A DNA stretch of 64,000 bases from NCBI RefSeq assembly GCF_014647835.1, contig NZ_BMPY01000007.1:186001-250000 (forward strand), written 5' to 3'. Shown in pieces: positions 34,083-42,955 of this stretch. The stretch is from Microbispora rosea subsp. aerata (lineage in GTDB: Bacteria > Actinomycetota > Actinomycetes > Streptosporangiales > Streptosporangiaceae). The notes beneath the pieces were generated by a model. It did not search any database, was not told the origin of the DNA, and saw nothing but the letters and a program-made list of their open reading frames with translations. Each line of letters starts with the position of its first letter. Position 1 is the first letter of the stretch. A program made the translations under genes and the position numbers.

Positions 34083-34998
34083 CGACGCTCTGCTGCCGCC
34101 CATCCCCGAGTTCGATCCCAAGGCGACCCGCCGGGCCGTACGGCGAGGTGTCGCCCGCACCGCGATCACCGTGCTGGCGGCGCTGCTCGTCCTCGTCCTG
34201 GCGGCGACGGCGGGCTCCGGCATGATCCAGCGGCGCGGCGACCGGGAGCAGCGCATGACCGACGTGCTGGGCACCGCCTTCAAGATCTACAACCCGAGCT
34301 ACGACATCCAAATCCGAAACTGGGGCGACACCACGCCGTTGTCGATGTCGTTCACCGTGACCGCGAGGCCCATGCGGGCCGTCGGAGGTTTCGTCGAGGG
34401 GTTCGGCGGCGCCGAGCACGTGGTGACCCAGGACTTCTTCGGCCGCGTGGGCAGGCTGCCGCTCGGCGCGAGCGCCGGCACCACGCTGAGCCTCGCGCTG
34501 ATGAACGTGGGGACGGGCAACCAGCCCAAGGAGGACAGCCGCAAGGTCCTGGCCAGGCTTCCCGCCGGGCTCAACGCGCTGGCGGTGGTCGAGTTCGCCA
34601 CCCCGCTCACCATCGATGAGCTGGTCGCCTTCACCGGCAGGTACAAGTCGCATGCCGACAAGGTGGTTTTCGAGCGGCGTCCCGGGTCGATCCCCATCAC
34701 CTGGGGAGGGACGACGACATGGGACCGGGGCCCTTTGCCGAGGGAGGGCGAGAAACCGATCACGTCGGACCTCGCGAACTTCCGCAGTTGGGTCGGCATC
34801 CTCGAGGACTACGACGACGACAACCTGCACGACTTCGATCTGAGCCTGGCACGGCTGCGCAAGGCCGCGAACGACGGCCTGGCCTACGCCTACGTGGACT
34901 CGTTGGTGACGATCGGCGAACTGCGGAAGATCATCGAGGATCCGCTCGTACGGACGGTTCGCGTGGCGGATGTGGCCTACGATCTCGAACGGCCTTGA
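34075..34998 (+). CDS. Membrane protein, probable anti-sigma regulator
   Basis: A 307-residue protein with a short cytoplasmic N-terminus (about 1-27), one membrane helix (about 28-48, TAITVLAALLVLVLAATAG) and a large extracytoplasmic domain. No zinc-binding ZAS motif is seen. The layout resembles the sigma-regulator proteins with Sigma_reg_N/C-type domains described mainly in Firmicutes (recalled, not searched). The ATG at 34075 overlaps the end of the sigma gene by 8 nt, so translation is coupled, which supports an anti-sigma role (inference). The signal is probably sensed outside the membrane. Confidence 0.6.
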   Translation: MTDDALLPPIPEFDPKATRRAVRRGVARTAITVLAALLVLVLAATAGSGMIQRRGDREQRMTDVLGTAFKIYNPSYDIQIRNWGDTTPLSMSFTVTARPMRAVGGFVEGFGGAEHVVTQDFFGRVGRLPLGASAGTTLSLALMNVGTGNQPKEDSRKVLARLPAGLNALAVVEFATPLTIDELVAFTGRYKSHADKVVFERRPGSIPITWGGTTTWDRGPLPREGEKPITSDLANFRSWVGILEDYDDDNLHDFDLSLARLRKAANDGLAYAYVDSLVTIGELRKIIEDPLVRTVRVADVAYDLERP

Positions 34999-35317
34999 GA
35001 CGGCCGGGCCGCGCAAAAGCGGTGGTCATGGTGGTGAGCGGCATCACCCGCCACATCTCTCCCTCTGGTCAGATCCTCCTCGGCCGGCGGAAACGCTTGA
35101 GCCAAGTGCCCTAGACGCATTCGGCGGGGTCGATGAAGCATCGAGATGAGGCCGTTTGGCGTGAAGTCGCCACATCGAATTCTCCCATTCCGCAACAAAT
35201 CTCTTCACTGCCGCGATCCGGCATGCCGGAAGGGGAGACGACGGCCGATTTCGGGCACCGGGGAAAAGCCCAGGTGGCCTGACCTGGCGAGGCCCGATCG
35301 GGCCCAAGGAGGACACC
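34999..35317. other. Intergenic region upstream of the secreted protein
   Basis: A 319-nt stretch without a convincing gene. It contains a less GC-rich segment around 35150-35215 and ends in AAGGAGG just before ATG 35318. No clear hairpin or promoter pair could be assigned. Confidence 0.4.
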
Positions 35318-36013
35318 ATGCATCGGAAATCCAGACAGCTGGCTCTCGTGGCGATTTTCGCCTCGGCGTTCACGGCGGGCGGAGCCGCGCTGCTCGGTGG
35401 CGCCGCCTCCGCGGCCACCGGCGCCCCCGGGTCGGCCTGGGCGGCGCAGGCGAGCGAGCCCGGCGGCTCGGTGTGGGCGACGTCCTACACCGCCTTCCAG
35501 GAGCCCTCGCTGACGGCCGAGGCCGTACCCGAGGCCGCGACGATGTCGCTGTCGGCTCCGCCGGCGACCTCGCCGATGAGCGCGGAGGTGCCGGGCACCG
35601 CCTCGCTCATGATGAGCGAGATGCTCCCGGGCATGGGCGCCTCGATGGAGCAGACGGTGGAAGAGGCCAGGCAGAGCATCAGGGACGAGGCGAACAGCGC
35701 CAAAGAGCAGATCATGCGGGAGGCGGTGACCGCGCAGCAGCGCATCGAGCAGATGACCCAGGAGGCGCAGCAGCGGCTGTCGGAGTCGCAGTCGCAGCTG
35801 TCGGAGAGTCAGTCGCAGACCTCCTCGCTGCCGGAAAGCGCTCCGGGGAGCGCCCCGGAGAGCGCCATGGGAAGCGCGCCGGAGAACATCCCGCCCTCGA
35901 TCACGGGTTCGAAGAGCGCTCCGTCGGCCGGCATCCCGTCGTCGGCCGAGTCGTCCTCGGTCGAGTCGACCTCTTCGGTGCCCGCGTCGACGTCCTCGGA
36001 GGCGTGCCTGTAG
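35318..36013 (+). CDS. Secreted Ser/Ala-rich protein with coiled coil
   Basis: A 231-residue protein with a clear Sec signal peptide (MHRKSRQLALVAIFASAFTA, cleavage probably after ASA-A near residue 32). A Met/Pro/Ala-rich part follows (about 60-108), then a helical, Glu/Gln-rich coiled-coil segment (about 108-155, EEARQSIRDEANSAKEQIMR). The C-terminal third is Ser-rich and low-complexity, with ESQSQLSESQSQ and SAPGSAPESAMGSAPE repeats. ATG follows a strong AAGGAGG. No known family is recognised. It lies after the sigma/anti-sigma pair and is followed by a strong terminator, so it is a single-gene unit and could be a target of that sigma factor (inference). Confidence 0.65.
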   Translation: MHRKSRQLALVAIFASAFTAGGAALLGGAASAATGAPGSAWAAQASEPGGSVWATSYTAFQEPSLTAEAVPEAATMSLSAPPATSPMSAEVPGTASLMMSEMLPGMGASMEQTVEEARQSIRDEANSAKEQIMREAVTAQQRIEQMTQEAQQRLSESQSQLSESQSQTSSLPESAPGSAPESAMGSAPENIPPSITGSKSAPSAGIPSSAESSSVESTSSVPASTSSEACL

Positions 36014-36045
36014 GCGCCCGCGCGGACACGGAACCGACCGCCACG

Positions 36046-36074
36046 GGACGGCCCCGCTTCGCGCGGGGCCGTCC
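36046..36074 (+). terminator. Strong hairpin terminator after the secreted protein gene
   Basis: GGACGGCCCCGC (36046-36057) pairs perfectly with GCGGGGCCGTCC (36063-36074) across a 5-nt loop, 32 nt after the stop. It has a 12-bp all-perfect stem without a U tract. Confidence 0.75.
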
Positions 36075-36385
36075 GCTGCCGGACGCCGCCCTGCAATCGG
36101 TTTCGTTATGCCTGCGAGCTGCGAAGACAGCAATAGGTGGCGGTTAGGTAATCGTTGACCCCGATGGCCAGGCGTAACGTGCTTTTCCGGGGTGTGGATA
36201 GGCGCGGGGGCGTCTCAACGGCATGTAGACCTGGTTTGCTCGGTCGCGGCGATGCTTGCACCATGGGCGTGGCTTACCTGGAAGAATTGGCGAGGCCGCT
36301 AGGGTGAATACTTCAATGCGGTTAACCGGGTCGAGGGCAAGAGGAAACCGCGCCAGCCGGAGGGATCGGCGCGAGCGGAGGCGTG
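36075..36385 (+). promoter_or_regulatory. Upstream region and candidate promoter of the Tcp-like locus
   Basis: This 311-nt gap holds no convincing gene. TTGGCG (36287-36292), a 16-nt spacer and TACTTC (36309-36314) form a candidate promoter for the co-directional genes that follow. GGAGG lies just before ATG 36386. Confidence 0.4.
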
Positions 36386-37396
36386 ATGGCTCGCAGGTCA
36401 GACGTCCAGCAGGATCCGCGGATCGCTGGCGACCCTGACCCCTACCCTCTGGACGGCTTCGCGCCCGCGAGCGCCGCGAGCCGGACGGCGCCCCGGCGCA
36501 GAGGCTGGAGCGGCGGTGGCGGACGCTGGCTCGTCTGGACCGGCAGGGTGATCCTCTGGGCGCTGATCGTCGTCATCCTCGTCAACGGCATACGCGCCCC
36601 GCTGGAACGGCTGACGGGCAGCGAGCAGCCCACCGCGACACCGTCCGGCACGGCCACGTCCGGATTCCCGGTGACGCAGGCGGTGGCCTTCGCCAACCAG
36701 TTCGCGGCCGTCTACCTCAATTACGACGCGAACAACCTCCAGCAGCGTGCGGAACGGCTGAGGCCGTTCCTGCCCGAGGGCGCCGACGAGCAGTTCGGCT
36801 GGAACGGCTACGGACGCATGTCGGCGGGAGCCATCCAGTTCGCCGGAATCGAGGTGATCGACGATCACAACGCCCGAGTGACCGTGTCGTACCAGTCCGG
36901 CGGCACCCGCGGCCTGCTGTCCGTGCCGGTCTACTACGACAACGGCGAGTTCGTGCTCTCGGCACAGCCGGCTCTGCTGCCCGCGCCGGGGCCGGCGGGC
37001 CTGCCCCAGCTCCCGGACCCCGACCGCGACTCCGCCACCGAGGCCGAGCTGCGTCCCCAGCTCGAAGGGTTCTTCAAGGCGTACGCCGCGGGCAACCAGG
37101 TCGACCTGCAGCGCTACGTGGCGAACGGGGTGACCGTCACCGGGTTCAACGGCGAATTCTCCCTCGCCGAGCTGAAGGACGTCGTGGTTCCCCCGGGCGG
37201 CGCCGACAGCAGGAAGGTCACGGCGATCGTCGTGTGGGCGGTGACCTCCGGAGGGTCGGCGGCGACGGCGAGCCCGTCGCAGGACCCGGCGGCGCAGCCC
37301 GCCGGTCTCGAGCAGGCCTATCAGTTGACGATCGAGAAGCAGGGCGGCAAGTGGTTCGTCAGGGACATCCAGGGTGCGAACCGGTCCGTGGGGTAA
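36386..37396 (+). CDS. TcpC-family conjugal transfer-like membrane protein
   Basis: Bitopic membrane protein of 336 residues resembling TcpC, the VirB8-like scaffold of pCW3/Tn916-type conjugation systems. A short cytoplasmic N-terminus with a basic patch (RTAPRRRGWSG) leads to one membrane helix (about 48-68, LVWTGRVILWALIVVILVNG). Two NTF2-like repeats follow outside the membrane (about 85-200 and 215-335; the second begins LRPQLEGFFKAYAAGNQVDL). ATG 36386 with GGAGG 5 nt upstream is preferred over GTG 36383. First gene of a co-directional Tcp/T4SS-like set. TcpC proteins assemble the membrane-spanning channel. Confidence 0.82.
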   Translation: MARRSDVQQDPRIAGDPDPYPLDGFAPASAASRTAPRRRGWSGGGGRWLVWTGRVILWALIVVILVNGIRAPLERLTGSEQPTATPSGTATSGFPVTQAVAFANQFAAVYLNYDANNLQQRAERLRPFLPEGADEQFGWNGYGRMSAGAIQFAGIEVIDDHNARVTVSYQSGGTRGLLSVPVYYDNGEFVLSAQPALLPAPGPAGLPQLPDPDRDSATEAELRPQLEGFFKAYAAGNQVDLQRYVANGVTVTGFNGEFSLAELKDVVVPPGGADSRKVTAIVVWAVTSGGSAATASPSQDPAAQPAGLEQAYQLTIEKQGGKWFVRDIQGANRSVG

Positions 37397-37446
37397 CGCG
37401 TGCCCGGCAAAGACATCGCTGATCCATACCCCCGGGAGGGCGAGAG

Positions 37447-37737
37447 TTGATACTGAAGACCATCGCGGACCACGTCCTTGATCTGGCCGCCGCCCCGTCA
37501 CCGGCGCCGACGACGGGCATCAACACAGAAGGTCTCGCCGACTTCCTCCGGAGGTTCTTCGCTCCGCTCTTCCTCGCGGTTGTGTCCGTCGTGGCGCTTT
37601 TCTTCCTCTTCACCCGTGAGATCACCAGGTTTGTCCAGTTCATCATCCTGGCGATCGCGATCGGCGTGATCTTTTACGTTCCCAACATCATCGAGGTGAC
37701 GGCGAAGGCGATCGCGGGCGCACTCGGCATCAGGTGA
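37447..37737 (+). CDS. TcpD-like small membrane protein
   Basis: A 96-residue protein with two hydrophobic helices (about 38-55 FFAPLFLAVVSVVALFFLF and about 62-80 FVQFIILAIAIGVIFYV) separated by a short TREITR loop. This is the size and topology of TcpD/VirB2-VirB3-like components of Gram-positive transfer systems. The start is TTG 37447 behind CGGGAGGGCGAGAG. It sits 50 nt after tcpC and 22 nt before the TcpE-fusion gene, fitting its role in the same complex. Identity rests on size, topology and position, not on a diagnostic motif. Confidence 0.65.
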   Translation: MILKTIADHVLDLAAAPSPAPTTGINTEGLADFLRRFFAPLFLAVVSVVALFFLFTREITRFVQFIILAIAIGVIFYVPNIIEVTAKAIAGALGIR

Positions 37738-37759
37738 TCGGGCGGAGAGGAGGTTCGGG

Positions 37760-40447
37760 GTGGATCTGCCCACGTATACCAATATCTGGCGGATTGAGAA
37801 GCGGCTGTACAAGCTGTACGACCTACGGCTGCCGATGCCGCTTCCGGTCGTCTGGATCGGTGTGTTCGTGGGCGTCTCCGTGCCGTGGTGGGTCTTCCTC
37901 TACCTCATCGGGCTGCCGTTCGCGGCCCCATGGCACGTCATCTACCTGGTCCCCCCCGGCGTGCTCACCTGGCTCTCCACCCGTCCCGTCATCGAGAACA
38001 AGCGCCTCACCGAGCTGCTCCAGTCGCAGCTCCGCTACATGAGCGAGCCCCGTACGTGGTGCCGCATGGCCCCGTATGACGAGCCGGACGAGGTCGTCTT
38101 CACCGCACGAGTCTGGCGGACCACGCCGCCGGCCGCGGCGCCCGGCGGGGCGGCCCGCAAGGCGCGCCGCAAGGTCTCGGTCAAGGTGCCCGTCTCGAAG
38201 GCCGCCAAGACGGGCGTACGGCCGGCTCCCCCGATGGGCCCACGGCCGGCTCCGGTGACCGCCACGCGGGCGGACGCGCACCAGGTGGACCCCTCGCGCG
38301 TCGTACGCCCGGCCGTGGCCGCGGCGGCGGCTGCCGCCGCACCGGTCACCGCCGCCCCGGCCGCCCCCGTCCGCGGCGGTGCGACCGCGAGGACCGGTGC
38401 CGCCGGCGAGCGCGTCTTGTACCTCCCGGAGCCGTCCACGCGCCCGGGGGAGCCGCAGACCGGGCACGTCCCAGGCCCCGACCGCGAACGCGACCCGCAT
38501 GAGGGGCACGGCACCCACGAGGCCCATGAGGGCCATGAGCCGGGTCCCGACCTGCCGGCGCACACAGTCGAGAGCTCGGTGGCGGGCGCGGTGGAGAGCG
38601 CGGCTCCCGCCGAGACCTCGCAGGCTCCCGCCGTCCCGCCCATCGGCACCGAGGCGCTGCGCCGCCTGCGCAGGCTCGCCGCCTCGGCCGAACCCCGCGC
38701 CGTACGGCCGTCCGATGGGGCTCCCCTCGACGCGCAGGGCGAGCCGGGGTCCCCGGCGCAGGGTGAGCAGCCCACGACGGCCGAGGCCCCCCGGCCGGAG
38801 GCGGCCCAATCAGAGGCAGTCCGGTCGGAGGCGGCCCGGTCCGAGCCGACTCAGGCCGAGGCGGCCCAGCAAGAGGCGGCCCAGGCCGAGATGGCTCAGG
38901 CTGAGGTCGCGCAGTCTGTGGCCGCACCGGCGGCGGACGACCAGGCACACGACGAGCCGGCACATGACGAGCCGGCACATGATGAGCCTGCGCACGGCGA
39001 GTCGGCACACGACCAGCACGCCCCGGCCGAGGGCTCTCCGGAAGGGCCCGCCGTTCGCGACGCGCACGCCCCGGCTGAGAGCGCTCCGGAACAGCAGCTC
39101 GGTCACGACGGGCAGACGGCGGCGGAGGAGGCGGCGCCCGCGCCTGTCGAGCCCGCCGGCGGCGCGGCCCACTCCTCGGAGGTCGCCCACGCCACCCCGC
39201 GCCCGGAGACGGCACCCTCGGACACCGCGAAGCCGGTGGGTACCGCGCAGCCGAGCATCCCGCAGCCGGATCCGGAGATTCTGGAGCAGCATCGCAAGGG
39301 CCGCCCGCCTCGGCTTGTGCGACCGTACGAGACCGCCGCGCGCGGTGCGGAACCGGCGGAGGCGGCGGGGACGGCGCGGGGCGTGCCCACCGGTCAGGGG
39401 GACGTGACGTCTCCGGCGGCCCCCGCGGTGTCGATCCAGACGGTGCCCGGCGCGGCCGGCCCGGCGGGTTTGGCCGGGCCGTCGCTGCCCACCCCGGGGA
39501 GGATCACCACGGGCAGGCCGGGCAACGAGGAGCCGCCGCGGCTGCGCCGCGTCGAGGCCGTCGTCGGGCGAGACCCCTCGGGCGGCTGGCGGCGGCTGGC
39601 GCAGGTCGTCGTGGGCGGCAGCCGTACGGACGGCATGGAGATCGACGAGGCCCGGGCCCGCACCCCGCTCACCACGAGCAGGCGGATCATGGTGCTCGGC
39701 TGCACGGGCGGCGCCGGGCAGACGACCACGGCGTTAATGCTGGGCCACACGCTGGCCCGCTACCGCGAGGACCGCGTGCTCGCGCTCGACGCGAACACCG
39801 GAGAGGACACGCTCACGACGAGGATCGCCACCGAGTCACCCGAGACGCTGAGCTCGCTCATCGAGAGCTCGGACGAGGTGAACGGCTACCTCGGCATGCG
39901 GGCGTACACGACGCGCTGCGAATCGGGGCTGGAGGTCGTCGGGGCCGACACCGACGACCGGGTGACGCAGCGTCTGGCGGAACGCGCGTTCCTGGCCGAC
40001 TGGCGCAGGACGCTCGCCGCGCTCGACCGGCACTACCGGCTCACCGTGATCGACCCCGCGGCCGCGCTGGCGGCCCGGCTCCTGCCGTACGCCGACCAGC
40101 TCGTGCTGGTCGCCCCCGCGAGCGAGGACGCCTCCGAGGCGGTGGCGATGACCTACGAGTGGCTCGACGGGCACGGCTGCTCCGACCTGCGGCGACGCGC
40201 CGTGATGGTGATCAACGGGGTGAGCCGCCGCAGCCTGCCCGACGTGGAGCAGGCCGAGGCGGTGGCCAGCGGCCGCTGCCGGGCGATCGTCCGGGTGCCC
40301 TGGGAGGACGAGCTGGCCCCCGGGCGGCCGGGACCGGTCGACGTCATTCACCTCCGTACGGGCGGCCGCAGGGCGTACGTTGCGCTTGCGGGTGTGATCG
40401 TGAGCGGCCTGGCGGCCGTCCAGGCCAAGCAGGAGGTGGTCAGATGA
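37760..40447 (+). CDS. TcpE domain fused to MinD-like (pseudo)ATPase
   Basis: An 895-residue fusion. Residues about 1-125 form a TcpE-like domain: TYTNIWRIEKRLYKLYDLRL, two hydrophobic helices (VVWIGVFVGVSVPWWVFLYL and a second around VIYLVPPGVLTWL) and a PRTWCRM motif. A disordered Ala/Pro/Glu/His linker (about 130-620) includes five 15-bp tandem repeats (AHDEP units). The C-terminal MinD/ParA-like domain (about 640-895) has the P-loop GCTGGAGQTTTALML, where the Walker A lysine is Gln, and LALDAN and TVIDPAA motifs. Lack of that lysine suggests weak or no ATP hydrolysis. The start is GTG 37760 behind GGAGG. In known Tcp systems TcpE is a separate small membrane protein. Confidence 0.82.
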   Translation: MDLPTYTNIWRIEKRLYKLYDLRLPMPLPVVWIGVFVGVSVPWWVFLYLIGLPFAAPWHVIYLVPPGVLTWLSTRPVIENKRLTELLQSQLRYMSEPRTWCRMAPYDEPDEVVFTARVWRTTPPAAAPGGAARKARRKVSVKVPVSKAAKTGVRPAPPMGPRPAPVTATRADAHQVDPSRVVRPAVAAAAAAAAPVTAAPAAPVRGGATARTGAAGERVLYLPEPSTRPGEPQTGHVPGPDRERDPHEGHGTHEAHEGHEPGPDLPAHTVESSVAGAVESAAPAETSQAPAVPPIGTEALRRLRRLAASAEPRAVRPSDGAPLDAQGEPGSPAQGEQPTTAEAPRPEAAQSEAVRSEAARSEPTQAEAAQQEAAQAEMAQAEVAQSVAAPAADDQAHDEPAHDEPAHDEPAHGESAHDQHAPAEGSPEGPAVRDAHAPAESAPEQQLGHDGQTAAEEAAPAPVEPAGGAAHSSEVAHATPRPETAPSDTAKPVGTAQPSIPQPDPEILEQHRKGRPPRLVRPYETAARGAEPAEAAGTARGVPTGQGDVTSPAAPAVSIQTVPGAAGPAGLAGPSLPTPGRITTGRPGNEEPPRLRRVEAVVGRDPSGGWRRLAQVVVGGSRTDGMEIDEARARTPLTTSRRIMVLGCTGGAGQTTTALMLGHTLARYREDRVLALDANTGEDTLTTRIATESPETLSSLIESSDEVNGYLGMRAYTTRCESGLEVVGADTDDRVTQRLAERAFLADWRRTLAALDRHYRLTVIDPAAALAARLLPYADQLVLVAPASEDASEAVAMTYEWLDGHGCSDLRRRAVMVINGVSRRSLPDVEQAEAVASGRCRAIVRVPWEDELAPGRPGPVDVIHLRTGGRRAYVALAGVIVSGLAAVQAKQEVVR
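38945..39019. repeat. Five 15-bp tandem repeats in the fusion-protein linker
   Basis: Units GCACACGACGAGCCG, GCACATGACGAGCCG, GCACATGATGAGCCT and two diverged copies encode AHDEP-type pentapeptides. The linker is rich in His and acidic residues here. Confidence 0.85.
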
Positions 40448-40477
40448 GGGGCGAGCGAGGAAGCTGGTGAGGGGTCG

Positions 40478-42955
40478 ATGAGCAGGGCGCGCAGTCGCCT
40501 CGCGGTGCGATACTTCGACGATCGCGTTCTTCTCACCGACTCGGCGGCCTGGGCCTACTTCCGGCTGCCGACGGTGAGCTACGAGTTCCTCACCCCCGAG
40601 GAGCGCGAGGCGCTGGCCACCAACATCACGATCGCGCTGGCCGCGATCAGGATGCCCGACGCCGAGGTGCACCTGCGGATCGCGCACCGGGCCTACCCGG
40701 CCGCGGAGTGGGCGATGGCGCTCAACTCGACCTCCGACGAGGGGCCGGGCTGGCGGGAGTACCTGGAGGAGATGTACCGCCACGTCTGGGCCAAGGACTT
40801 CTGGAGCAAGGAGGTCTACCTCGGCGTGCGGCTCGGGCCGCGCGGCGCGCAGCTCGGCACCGGCGTGCTGGCCCAGCTCTTCGGTTTCTACCAGCGCAGC
40901 GAGAAGGCGCTGGGCATCGAGGACGACCATGTGCCGGACAAGGAGATCGCCCGGTGGACCGAGGCCGCCGAGCGGCTCGGCCGGGCCCTGGCCTCCAGCG
41001 CGTTGTACGCCCGCCACGCCACCTCCACGGAGATCGCCTGGCTGTTCCAGCACGCGGCGGCGGGCGGCCTGGGCGAGCCGCCGCCCTCGGCCACCCCGCG
41101 CCGCAGGTGGGGCAAGGGCGAGATCGAGTCGCTGGTCGAAGGGCAGATCCACAACGGCAGGTCGCTGCTGCGCATCGTGCAGCCCGCCGGCGACTCCTAC
41201 ACCGCGCACCTGTCGTTCGCCCGGTTCCCCGACCTCATGCCGTTCCCCGACGGGGAGCCGTGGCTGCACTTCGCCGACCAGTTGCCGTTCCCCGTGGAGA
41301 TCTCCAGCCGGATGCGGCTGATCCCGCCGGTCAGGGCGAGCAAGGACGTGGCGCGCAAGCTGGCCCACGCCCGCGACATGGACATCCACATCCGGGAGGC
41401 GGGCGCGGAGGCGCCGCTCGCGCTGGCCGAGCAGATCGACGCCGCCCGCATGCTGGAGCACGGCATCACCAAGGAGCGGCTGCCGTTCGTGTACGGCTGG
41501 CACCGGCTGAGCGTGAGCGCGCCGACCGAGGAGATGTGCGTCCAGCGGGTCGAGGCCGTCGTGGAGCACTACCGCGACATCGGCATCGACGTCGTCAACT
41601 CCACCGGCGACCAGTTCTCGCTGTTCTGCGAGGCCCTGCCGGGGGAGCGGCTGCGGGTCAACGCGTACGCCCAGCGGCAGCCGCTGCGCACGATCGCGGG
41701 CGGCATGGCCACCGCGACCGTCGAGCTGGGCGACCGGGTGGACGAGTCGAACGCCGGGTGGGTCGGGCCGTACATCGGGGAGACGCTGGGGCGGGCGCGC
41801 AGCATCGTCCACTTCGACCCGCTCGTCGCGGCGGCGCGCAACCGTCCCACGGCGATCGCGATCACCGGTGAGCCCGGCGGCGGCAAGACCACGCTCGCGC
41901 TGCTGCTGATCTACCAGATGGCGCTGCGCGGCGTCACGATCGCGGTCATCGACCCCAAGGGCGACGCCGAGCCGCTCGTACGGCTGCTGCAGACGCGGGG
42001 CCGCAAGGCCAGGGTGATCCCGCTGGGGTCGGCCGCGCCGGGCCTGCTCGACCCGTTCTCGTTCGGCGACGACATCGCGACGAAGAAGACGATGGCCACC
42101 GAGACCCTGCGGCTGCTGCTGCCGAGGATGTCGGAGGAGCGCGAGTCCGCGATGATCCAGGCGGTCGCCGCGGTCTCCAACGAGCCCGATCCGTCGCTGG
42201 GCAAGGTGGTCGACCACCTGGAGCAGTCCGCGGACCCGGCGTCGAAGAACCTCGGCGCCGTGCTGCGGTCGATGTCGGAGATGCACCTGGCCCGGCTGTG
42301 CTTCGACGCCTCGGGCGGCGAGCAGATCGACACCGAGGGCTGGACGACCGTGTTCACGCTCGGCGGCCTGACGCTGCCCGACGTGATGACGGCCAGGGAC
42401 GACTACTCCTACGAGCAGCGGCTGTCGGTGGCGCTGCTCTACCTGGTGTCGCAGTTCGCCCGCAGGCTGATGAACGGGCTGGACCGGCGCACCCCGAAGG
42501 CGATCTTCCTCGACGAGGCGTGGGCGATCACGTCCACCCCCGAGGGCGCCAAGCTCGTGCCGGAGGTCTCCAGGATGGGCCGCTCGCGCAACACGGCGCT
42601 CGTCCTGGTCTCACAGAACGCCGGTGACCTGCTCAACGAGCAGGTCACCAACTGTCTGTCGTCGGTCTTCGCGTTCCGCTCCACCGAACGCGTGGAGGTC
42701 GAGCACGTGATGGAGCTCCTCGGCGTGGATCCGTCGGAGGAGCACAAGGCGGTGCTGCGCTCCCTCGGCAACGGGGAGTGCGTCTTCCGGGATTTGGACG
42801 GCCGGGCCGGCCGTATCGGGGTGGACCTTATCTCGGATGAGCTGCTGCGCTGGCTTGACACCAATCCGACACACGACAAACCCAGCGAGAACGTGCATGA
42901 TCTTCTTGACGGGGGCTCCGGTCGGTCGGGGGTCGCGCAGGAGGTGCGATCGTGA
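40478..42955 (+). CDS. VirB4/TraE-type conjugation ATPase
   Basis: Cytoplasmic ATPase that powers type IV secretion and conjugation channels. It has 825 residues. The N-terminal VirB4-like half contains FRLPTVSYEFLTPEEREALA. The C-terminal motor (about 440-800) has Walker A ITGEPGGGKTTLALLL near 462-477, VIDPKGDAEPLVRLL, Walker B AIFLDEAWAI near 675 and ALVLVSQNAGDLL. ATG 40478 follows the fusion gene by 30 nt. The end overlaps the next gene by 4 nt (GTGA), so the two are translationally coupled. It is the best family-level marker that this locus is a T4SS-like apparatus. Confidence 0.9.
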   Translation: MSRARSRLAVRYFDDRVLLTDSAAWAYFRLPTVSYEFLTPEEREALATNITIALAAIRMPDAEVHLRIAHRAYPAAEWAMALNSTSDEGPGWREYLEEMYRHVWAKDFWSKEVYLGVRLGPRGAQLGTGVLAQLFGFYQRSEKALGIEDDHVPDKEIARWTEAAERLGRALASSALYARHATSTEIAWLFQHAAAGGLGEPPPSATPRRRWGKGEIESLVEGQIHNGRSLLRIVQPAGDSYTAHLSFARFPDLMPFPDGEPWLHFADQLPFPVEISSRMRLIPPVRASKDVARKLAHARDMDIHIREAGAEAPLALAEQIDAARMLEHGITKERLPFVYGWHRLSVSAPTEEMCVQRVEAVVEHYRDIGIDVVNSTGDQFSLFCEALPGERLRVNAYAQRQPLRTIAGGMATATVELGDRVDESNAGWVGPYIGETLGRARSIVHFDPLVAAARNRPTAIAITGEPGGGKTTLALLLIYQMALRGVTIAVIDPKGDAEPLVRLLQTRGRKARVIPLGSAAPGLLDPFSFGDDIATKKTMATETLRLLLPRMSEERESAMIQAVAAVSNEPDPSLGKVVDHLEQSADPASKNLGAVLRSMSEMHLARLCFDASGGEQIDTEGWTTVFTLGGLTLPDVMTARDDYSYEQRLSVALLYLVSQFARRLMNGLDRRTPKAIFLDEAWAITSTPEGAKLVPEVSRMGRSRNTALVLVSQNAGDLLNEQVTNCLSSVFAFRSTERVEVEHVMELLGVDPSEEHKAVLRSLGNGECVFRDLDGRAGRIGVDLISDELLRWLDTNPTHDKPSENVHDLLDGGSGRSGVAQEVRS

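Noticed and set aside
39836-42286. 816-codon minus-strand frame in the Tcp-like locus
   Set aside because: Complement of the VirB4 gene and the MinD-like domain, which carry clear motifs and overlapping start/stop signals on the plus strand.
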